DNA from: an uncultured Clostridium sp.
GTDB lineage: Bacteria > Bacillota > Clostridia > Lachnospirales > Lachnospiraceae
Reading direction: 5' to 3'
Length of the DNA stretch: 11,774 nt
NCBI GenBank assembly: GCA_958349075.1
Contig: CATWBR010000099.1
Coordinates: 1-11,774, forward strand
Part shown: positions 7,406-11,774 of the stretch, piece after piece
How the letters are laid out: each line of letters opens with the position of its first letter
How positions within the stretch are numbered: the first letter of the stretch is position 1
The notes under the pieces: model-generated
The model's input: only the letters and a program-made list of their open reading frames with translations
Database searches by the model: none
What the model was told of the DNA's origin: nothing
Translations under genes and position numbers: made by a program

Positions 7406-7466
7406 TGAGCGGTTTACGAAAATTTAGCATTACATAAAAGTAATTTTGTTTCTGGAGGAAAGCATA

Positions 7467-8615
7467 ATGACAAACAGTGAGAAAGCGTTAAAGCTTCATG
7501 AGGAGTGGAACGGCAAGATTGACACCGTTTCCAAAGCACAGGTAAAATCCAGGGAAGATCTGGCTCTCGCCTATACACCGGGCGTAGCCGAACCGTGTAA
7601 GGTGATCGCAGAGGATCCGGAGGCAGCCTACAAGTACACCATCAAGGCCAATACCGTTGCCGTGGTATCCGACGGAAGCGCCGTCCTGGGTCTCGGTAAT
7701 ATCGGTCCCCTGGCCGCCATGCCGGTTATGGAGGGCAAGGCTGTGCTGTTCAAGGAATTCGGCGGCATCAATGCATTTCCAATCTGTCTGGACACCCAGG
7801 ATACGGAAGAGATTATTGAGACCGTAGTCCACATCGCTCCCGCTTTCGGCGGCATCAACCTGGAAGATATCTCCGCTCCCCGCTGTTTTGAGATCGAAGA
7901 ACGCTTAAAGAAGCTTCTTAATATTCCCGTATTCCACGATGATCAGCACGGAACCGCCATCGTCGTACTGGCCGGCATCATCAATGCCCTCAAGGTAACG
8001 GGAAAGAAGAAAGAGGACTGCCGTGTCGTAGTCAACGGTGCGGGAAGCGCGGGCATTGCAATCACAAATCTTCTCCTGACCTATGGATTCTGCCATGTCA
8101 CGCTCTGTGACAGAGCGGGAATCCTTGCAAAGGGAATGGACGGCCTCAACTGGATGCAGGAAAAGATGATGGACGTCACCAACCTTGAAAGAAAGACGGG
8201 CTCCCTCGCCGATGCGTTAATGGGCGCCGATATCTTTGTCGGTGTCTCGGCTCCCGGCATTGTGACCGCCGGGATGGTCTCCGCCATGAATAACGACGCC
8301 ATCCTCTTTGCAATGGCAAATCCGGTTCCGGAGATAATGCCCGACATTGCAAAGGCAGCCGGCGCCAGGGTAGTCGGCACGGGACGTTCCGATTTCCCGA
8401 ACCAGGTCAATAATGTCCTGATTTTCCCCGGTATCTTTAAGGGAGCCCTGGAAGGACGCGCCACCGCTATCACGGAAGAAATGAAGCTGGCCGCCGCCAC
8501 CGCCATTGCCGGGCTTGTGGACGACAGCGAACTGAACGACGAAAATATTCTGCCTGCCGCATTTGACCCGAGAGTGGCCGATGTGGTCAGCAAAGCCGTT
8601 AAGGAACATATCTGA
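7467..8615 (+). CDS. NAD(P)-dependent malic enzyme (decarboxylating)
   Basis: A 382-residue cytoplasmic enzyme that converts L-malate to pyruvate and CO2 while reducing NAD(P)+, linking C4 acids to pyruvate. It has the short bacterial single-domain length, without a phosphotransacetylase-like C-terminal extension. AYTPGVAEPC (35-44) carries the catalytic Tyr36, MEGKAVLFKEFGG (88-100) the catalytic Lys91, LEDIS (132-136) and DDQHGTA (158-164) the metal-binding acids Glu133, Asp134 and Asp159, and GAGSAG (191-196) is the Rossmann dinucleotide loop. NAD versus NADP preference cannot be read safely. The ATG at 7467 is chosen over an upstream TTG at 7446 because GGAGG (7454-7458) lies 8 bases before it. 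It has its own promoter. A hairpin (8620-8650) directly after the stop belongs to repeat copy B and has no T tract. Confidence 0.96.
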   Translation: MTNSEKALKLHEEWNGKIDTVSKAQVKSREDLALAYTPGVAEPCKVIAEDPEAAYKYTIKANTVAVVSDGSAVLGLGNIGPLAAMPVMEGKAVLFKEFGGINAFPICLDTQDTEEIIETVVHIAPAFGGINLEDISAPRCFEIEERLKKLLNIPVFHDDQHGTAIVVLAGIINALKVTGKKKEDCRVVVNGAGSAGIAITNLLLTYGFCHVTLCDRAGILAKGMDGLNWMQEKMMDVTNLERKTGSLADALMGADIFVGVSAPGIVTAGMVSAMNNDAILFAMANPVPEIMPDIAKAAGARVVGTGRSDFPNQVNNVLIFPGIFKGALEGRATAITEEMKLAAATAIAGLVDDSELNDENILPAAFDPRVADVVSKAVKEHI

Positions 8616-8619
8616 TAAG

Positions 8620-8762
8620 GCTGCAGTTCCGCCTCCGGCCAAACTGCAGCGGCATGATGCACAGAAACGGTAGAAAGCACCGTTTCGCGCCGCGTATCTC
8701 GGGATTTTCGCAAAAAACATGCGAAAACACCTCGCGGAATGCATCATGGTTGAACTGTTATC
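8620..8762 (+). repeat. Structured intergenic repeat, copy B
   Basis: This is the second copy of the element at 1235-1378, in the same + strand orientation. Its three hairpins are GCTGCAGTT/AACTGCAGC (8620-8628, 8642-8650), GAAACGGT/ACCGTTTC (8664-8671, 8679-8686) and TTTTCGCA/TGCGAAAA (8705-8712, 8720-8727). The second and third differ from copy A on both sides of the stem, so pairing is kept. CATGATGC (8653-8660) and GCATCATG (8741-8748) additionally enclose hairpins 2 and 3, a pairing copy A lacks. The dodecamer TATCTGATAAGG occurs on both sides (8609-8620 and 8759-8770). It begins within a few bases of the malic enzyme stop codon and ends about 40 bases before the DUF4364 start, so it fills most of that gap. 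Confidence 0.72.
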
Positions 8763-8801
8763 TGATAAGGTACAAGTATGCTATTATAAAGGAGTCTTTC
8801 C

Positions 8802-9344
8802 ATGCTGTCTGAACCGATGACCCTATACAAACTGATGAACCTGTATATGCTGAAGCAGGTAAATTTCCCGCTGACAAACGCGCAGCTCTCCAACTTTTTC
8901 CTGGACCGTGAATACACGACGTACTTCACGCTTCAGCAGGCCCTCAATGAACTTCTGGAAGCGGGCCTTATCAAGATGGAGACGTTACACAACAGCACCA
9001 GATATGAGATCACCAGAGAAGGCGAAGAAACCCTGGAATTCTTCGGGAAAAAGATATCTCCCGCCATTGTGGAGGATATGGATGAATATTTAAAGGAGAA
9101 CCGCTTCCGCATGCGCAATGAGGTAGGGCTGGTTTCCGATTTTTATAAATCCACCAATCAGGATTATATTGTTCATTGTGAAGTCCGGGAGGGCAAGAAT
9201 GTCCTGGTCAATATCGACGTCTCCGTTCCCGATAAGGAACAGGCCGAGATCATGTGCAGCCATTGGAAAGACAGAAGCCAGGAAATATATGCTTATATTA
9301 TGAAATCCCTGATGAGCGATAAAACTCCGGGAAAAGGAAAATAA
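8802..9344 (+). CDS. DUF4364 family winged-helix protein
   Basis: A 180-residue cytoplasmic protein matching DUF4364, a clostridial family with a predicted winged-helix DNA-binding domain. Residues about 6-75 show the pattern of helices followed by a wing: LYKLMNLYMLKQVNFPLTNA, then TTYFTLQQALNELLEAGLIK as the probable recognition region, then TRYEITREGEETLEFF. A connecting helix (about 82-97) leads to a strand-rich C-terminal domain (YIVHCEVREGKNVLVNIDVSV) that may sense a ligand or dimerise. The ATG at 8802 follows AAAGGAG (8788-8794) by 7 bases. No clear promoter lies between repeat B and the RBS, so it is either transcribed from within or through the repeat or cotranscribed with malic enzyme. 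It is a presumed transcription regulator; its targets are unknown. Confidence 0.88.
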   Translation: MLSEPMTLYKLMNLYMLKQVNFPLTNAQLSNFFLDREYTTYFTLQQALNELLEAGLIKMETLHNSTRYEITREGEETLEFFGKKISPAIVEDMDEYLKENRFRMRNEVGLVSDFYKSTNQDYIVHCEVREGKNVLVNIDVSVPDKEQAEIMCSHWKDRSQEIYAYIMKSLMSDKTPGKGK

Positions 9345-9360
9345 CCGTAGTACAAAGTAA

Positions 9361-9419
9361 CGGCTATGCATGGATCAGGAGAACGAAATTCCGGTTTCAT
9401 GCATAGCCGCCGGGCTTTT
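9361..9419 (+). terminator. Terminator after the DUF4364 gene
   Basis: A perfect 12-bp inverted repeat, CGGCTATGCATG (9361-9372) and CATGCATAGCCG (9398-9409), encloses a 25-base loop. It is followed after a short GC-rich stretch by four T residues (9416-9419). A second smaller hairpin, AGCC-GCCG-GGCT (9405-9416), ends directly at that T run and would compete with the long stem. Confidence 0.6.
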
Positions 9420-9456
9420 AAGGAACCCTTTATTTATAAGGAAGTCCCTGATTTCG

Positions 9457-9536
9457 GACTGATATGATTACGGACTGATATGATTAGAGACTGATACGAA
9501 TACAGACCGATACGGTTACAGACTGATACGGTTTTA
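9457..9536 (+). repeat. Five-unit 16-bp tandem array
   Basis: Five contiguous 16-base units with consensus GACTGATAYGRTTACR start at 9457, 9473, 9489, 9505 and 9521; a degenerate half unit may precede them. Units 1 and 2 are TATGAT-containing, units 3-5 carry GATACG. There are no spacers, so this is not a CRISPR array. It lies outside coding sequence, immediately before the leader of the membrane protein/acyltransferase operon, where repeated protein-binding sites are a plausible role. No -35 box fits the TATGAT sequences. Confidence 0.85.
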
Positions 9537-9541
9537 GTGAA

Positions 9542-9570
9542 GGTAAAAATCATGAATCATGCTTTTTACC
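9542..9570 (+). promoter_or_regulatory. Dyad next to the RBS of the acyltransferase operon
   Basis: GGTAAAAA (9542-9549) pairs with TTTTTACC (9563-9570); inside, after one mismatch, CATG (9551-9554) pairs with CATG (9558-9561) around AAT. It ends six bases before the Shine-Dalgarno GAGGAGGG (9576-9583). It may be an operator or an RNA hairpin affecting translation; there is no T run after it. Confidence 0.5.
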
Positions 9571-9589
9571 ATACAGAGGAGGGAATAAG

Positions 9590-9898
9590 ATGCGTGCGCA
9601 GAATTCTACGATTGCACCGGTGCGTGCGGTACAGAACTTTAAACAAAATATGGATAGGGATATCAGGCAGATACGGAGAAAGTACATGTTCCTCAAAATC
9701 AAGTGGACTCTTCTCTTTGTGCTGCCCATCCTTCTGATCTTCATCGCCTACCAGGTGGTAAAACAGTTTTTAAGAATCAAAATCCGGGAGGTCGGCCAAA
9801 AGGCATCAAACGCGCTCCCCCACAAGGAATGCCATGAGGCCGCAGTCTCCGTGCCGGACTGCAACGATAAAAAGATTGAGGCGGAAACCAAGCTATGA
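9590..9898 (+). CDS. Small single-pass membrane protein, function unknown
   Basis: A 102-residue protein with one transmembrane helix at about 39-60 (WTLLFVLPILLIFIAYQVV). The N-terminal 38 residues are basic and probably cytoplasmic (DRDIRQIRRKYMFLKIK), and a hydrophilic tail of about 40 residues follows the helix, with two Cys (81, 91). The ATG at 9590 has a strong GAGGAGGG six bases upstream, which argues that it is a real gene. Its stop overlaps the acyltransferase start (ATGA, 9895-9898), so the two are translationally coupled and probably work together in the membrane. I do not recognise a family. A regulatory or assembly subunit of the acyltransferase is an inference from context only. 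Confidence 0.75.
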   Translation: MRAQNSTIAPVRAVQNFKQNMDRDIRQIRRKYMFLKIKWTLLFVLPILLIFIAYQVVKQFLRIKIREVGQKASNALPHKECHEAAVSVPDCNDKKIEAETKL

Positions 9899-10950
9899 AT
9901 TTATTAACCCATGACAAGTCTTCCGGCCATATGGCGGACACTCCGGCCGCTGCCCCAGAGGAGCGCGACTATCTGTTTGACAACCTGAAGGCATTTATGC
10001 TGTTTCTCGTGGTAATCGGCCATATCCTGGATCCCTATATCGAACGTCAGGACAGCCTTTACCGCTATCTGATGCAGTACATCTACCTCTTTCACATGCC
10101 GATGTTTGCCTTCATCACCGGATACTTCACAAAGAATACCGACAAAGCCAGGAATACGGCGGTCAAAAATGTCCTGATCCCTTATACTTTCTGGCAGCTT
10201 CTCTACATTGCCACAGCGCTTCTTTTCATAAAGCTGGGGCTGGCCAGCTATAACACGGACGTCTTTAAGCCCTCGCTCCTGCTTCCCAGCAGCCCTCTTT
10301 ATTACCTTCTCTGCGTTTTCGTCTGGAAGGTGTTTGCAAAGGATTTGCTGAAGCTGCGCTGTCCCATCCTCTTTGCGTTTGTATCGGGCCTGCTTGTAAG
10401 CACCGTCTTCGACGAAGCCTTCCATATTGGATGGGGCGCCTGTTTTTCCCTGATGATATTCTTTGTACTGGGTCTGATGTGCACAAAAGAACGCGTCAGG
10501 AGAATAAGGAAGCTTCCGCACCCGGCTGCACTGGCCATCCTGGCGGCGGCGGTCGTTCCCTCCGTCATGCTGCCCTACAGCTTCAGGAATGTGCGTTTTA
10601 CCTATGAGTCGGTGGGCCTTACTCCTGCTCTCGGAATCGGTTACCGCGCCCTCTTCTACTTCATTGCCATTCTGATGATAGGGGCTCTGATTAACCTTTT
10701 CCCCGAAAGGAAAAACTGCTTTTCCCGCGTCGGCACCAATGCCATTTTAGTTTATGCCGGATCCTCTTTCGCCGCTCCGGCTCTCTACCTGCTCATTGCG
10801 CGCTTCATTCCGCTCGCCGGCAGCGTTCTCGGGAATCTGGCCGGAATGGCAGTATTTGCCGCTGCGTTGGTGATGTTTTGCCAGCTTGAGTGGATCAGGA
10901 GGATTTATGATTGGGTTATAGAGGGGATCTGTAAAGTGATTTTTAAATAA
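9895..10950 (+). CDS. Membrane O-acyltransferase (acyltransferase 3 family)
   Basis: A 351-residue polytopic protein of the acyltransferase 3 family, closest in style to fucose 4-O-acetylase-like enzymes. Members transfer acetyl or other acyl groups to sugars or other surface molecules. The hallmark N-terminus RDYLFDNLKAFMLFLVVIGH (24-43) places the conserved His43 in the first helix, and YLFHMPMFAFITGYFTK (64-80) carries the second conserved His67 and the FxTGY motif. About ten hydrophobic segments span 30-345. The acceptor cannot be told; there are no polysaccharide or cell-wall genes beside it. It is the second gene of an operon with the small membrane protein and shares the ATGA overlap; only a weak purine stretch (GAGGCGGA) precedes its start. 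An internal ATG at 9931 is a less likely start. Confidence 0.92.
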   Translation: MNLLTHDKSSGHMADTPAAAPEERDYLFDNLKAFMLFLVVIGHILDPYIERQDSLYRYLMQYIYLFHMPMFAFITGYFTKNTDKARNTAVKNVLIPYTFWQLLYIATALLFIKLGLASYNTDVFKPSLLLPSSPLYYLLCVFVWKVFAKDLLKLRCPILFAFVSGLLVSTVFDEAFHIGWGACFSLMIFFVLGLMCTKERVRRIRKLPHPAALAILAAAVVPSVMLPYSFRNVRFTYESVGLTPALGIGYRALFYFIAILMIGALINLFPERKNCFSRVGTNAILVYAGSSFAAPALYLLIARFIPLAGSVLGNLAGMAVFAAALVMFCQLEWIRRIYDWVIEGICKVIFK

Positions 10951-10983
10951 GATGAGAATGCATCCTGTTCAATTTGAGTTAGA

Positions 10984-11311
10984 ACAGTTGTACGTTCAGG
11001 CATTAAATTACGTGGCCGCAAGAATATCTCCTCCGCACTTGACGAAAGAGACAATCAGCCCAGGGGGAAGGAAGGAGAAAACTTTCCGAAGGGGGACCTT
11101 GGAATCCGCCGGTGCTTAGATGGCGTTCTTTGACGTCTTAGCATCCGCTGCGCATTCCACCAGCGGGAGCGAGTCCCCGTAGGAATTTTTTCTTCTGGAT
11201 TCCCCCTCACCACAACCAACCGCCGGGACTGAAGACTCATCCATCCAACCCACTCCCCCGTCCGCCATCTTACAGAGGCGTCCTCGCATCTCAACTAAAT
11301 CATACAACTGT
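10984..11311. repeat. 9-bp inverted repeats bounding a 328-bp noncoding block
   Basis: ACAGTTGTA (10984-10992) and TACAACTGT (11303-11311) are perfect reverse complements at the two sides of the noncoding block in the 447-bp gap. Outside them, TTAGA on the left and CTTAA on the right continue an imperfect pairing. The left copy also overlaps a small hairpin, CTGTTC (10965-10970) with GAACAG (10982-10987). No target duplication beyond TTGA is seen. This may mark an inserted noncoding element, but the repeats are short. Confidence 0.35.
11063..11259 (+). ncRNA. Candidate structured noncoding RNA
   Basis: The block folds into nested helices. GGGGGA (11063-11068) can pair with TCCCCC (11254-11259). 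GGAAGG (11070-11075) pairs with CTTTCC (11082-11087). A long arm joins GGG (11093-11095) and GGAATCC (11101-11107) to GGATTCCCCC (11197-11206) with a 5-base bulge. Inside it are GGTGCT/AGCATC (11111-11116, 11140-11145) capped by GGCGT/ACGTC (11122-11126, 11133-11137), and CCGCTG/CAGCGG (11145-11150, 11161-11166). AGTCCC (11172-11177) can reach GGGACT (11225-11230) outside the arm as a pseudoknot. Three of these helices contain G-T pairs that become G-U in a + strand RNA but A-C mismatches on the other strand. The 3' part is strikingly poor in G. I do not recognise a known RNA family. Confidence 0.42.
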
Positions 11312-11321
11312 CTTAATATGC

Positions 11322-11350
11322 TTGACTTTTCCGCTGTTACACTCCAGAAT
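11322..11350 (+). promoter_or_regulatory. Promoter for the small four-helix membrane protein
   Basis: TTGACT (11322-11327) and, 17 bases on, CAGAAT (11345-11350) form a moderate sigma-A-type promoter. It starts just outside the right inverted repeat of the preceding noncoding block and would give a leader of about 40 bases. Confidence 0.5.
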
Positions 11351-11397
11351 AAGATCAGATACTGCCTGATTGATTAAAGAAAGGGATTGGTGAGCTT

Positions 11398-11739
11398 ATG
11401 AAACCAATTAAAAAAGAACTGATAAAACTCGTTTTATTATCTGTTGCCTTATGTCTTTTTGCCGGTATTGTCCTGAGATTTCCGGCCGGTTTTGTATTCG
11501 AATTATTTGCTTATTTTTTGACCTTTCTTTTGCTTCCTTCCTGCATAAAAAGCCGCGAGGTCAGTCTTCCTTTTAAATTGTCGTGTATCGCGGCAACGGC
11601 AGCAGCCGGGTTCGGAATCATCTACCTCTTTGACGGAATCGGCCGGCTGATGCACTCCTATCTGCTTGTGTTCTGCATCATTGTTGCCGTCTCCTTTCTC
11701 TGCTTTTATTTAAACGGCCGGCTTTTCCGGCAAAAATAA
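11398..11739 (+). CDS. Small four-helix membrane protein, function unknown
   Basis: A 113-residue hydrophobic protein with about four transmembrane segments (roughly 8-26, 30-48, 60-80 and 87-108) and a basic N-terminus (MKPIKKELIK), so both ends are expected in the cytoplasm. The C-terminus NGRLFRQK is also basic. AGAAAGGG (11378-11385) lies 12 bases before the ATG, and GGTGA is closer at 11389-11394; either could serve as ribosome binding site. It appears to be a single gene with its own promoter. I see no motif that names a family. The window ends 35 bases after its stop, so its downstream neighbours are unknown. Confidence 0.72.
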   Translation: MKPIKKELIKLVLLSVALCLFAGIVLRFPAGFVFELFAYFLTFLLLPSCIKSREVSLPFKLSCIAATAAAGFGIIYLFDGIGRLMHSYLLVFCIIVAVSFLCFYLNGRLFRQK

Positions 11740-11774
11740 AGAGAATAAAACACTTTATAGATTTACTATATAAC

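Noticed and set aside
7446..7466. TTG at 7446 as start of the malic enzyme
   Set aside because: GGAGG lies between it and the ATG at 7467, and the enzyme family starts close to the ATG.
8081..8747. Minus-strand open frames of 210 and 176 codons
   Set aside because: They are antisense to the malic enzyme and run through the structured repeat; composition is Ser/Ala/Ile-rich or unnatural, and no RBS is seen.
9457..9536. CRISPR array
   Set aside because: The repeated units are only 16 bases and directly contiguous with no spacers, and no cas gene is present.
11055..11307. Minus-strand open frames of 79 and 63 codons in the 447-bp gap
   Set aside because: They have no Shine-Dalgarno sequence and low-complexity Arg/Gly/Trp composition, and they coincide with the helices of the candidate RNA; openness is probably a by-product of base composition.
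11715..11739. Terminator formed by GCCGG/CCGGC at the end of the last gene
   Set aside because: The stem is followed by A residues rather than T on the + strand and it overlaps codons; no T run follows on either side in the expected place.

Overview
The window looks like a chromosomal segment of a Gram-positive anaerobe of the Lachnospiraceae (Clostridium cluster XIVa). The reasons are the family content (large DUF5717- and DUF5716-type proteins side by side, a DUF4364 winged-helix protein, a short malic enzyme), the strong purine-rich Shine-Dalgarno sequences and the sigma-A-like promoters. This assignment is inference from the protein families; no rRNA or tRNA is present to confirm it. There are no phage genes, transposase genes or CRISPR arrays.

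Layout. Positions 1-209 hold an open frame on the + strand with an in-frame stop and no usable start, probably the damaged 3' end of an upstream gene. A terminator-like hairpin follows at 263-292. Four minus-strand genes come next: a drug/metabolite-type (EamA) exporter (277-1200), then, beyond a structured repeat, a tight three-gene cluster transcribed from about 7240 down to 1514. That cluster encodes a ~1194-residue protein with beta-rich ends and an alpha-solenoid middle (DUF5717 type), a 407-residue Hsp70/actin-fold protein (DUF5716 type) and a 270-residue TPR-like protein. The last two overlap by ATGA; a 37-bp hairpin sits between the first two. These three proteins look like the parts of one uncharacterised cytoplasmic machine.

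From 7319 everything is on the + strand. A good promoter drives a malic enzyme (7467-8615). A second copy of the structured repeat separates it from a DUF4364 winged-helix protein (8802-9344), which ends in a 12-bp-stem terminator. Next comes a five-unit 16-bp tandem array, a dyad next to the ribosome binding site, and a two-gene operon: a 102-residue single-pass membrane protein coupled by ATGA overlap to a membrane O-acyltransferase (9590-10950). A 447-bp gap follows. It contains a block that folds into nested helices, several with G-U pairs that favour a + strand RNA, inside a 9-bp inverted repeat pair. The window ends with a promoter and a small four-helix membrane protein (11398-11739).

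The least explained elements are: (1) the Hsp70-like/TPR/solenoid cluster; (2) the ~144-bp repeat at 1235-1378 and 8620-8762, whose hairpins are preserved by compensating base changes and whose first copy has terminal inverted repeats and a 6-bp flanking duplication; (3) the candidate structured RNA near 11063-11259; and (4) the 16-bp tandem array before the acyltransferase operon.
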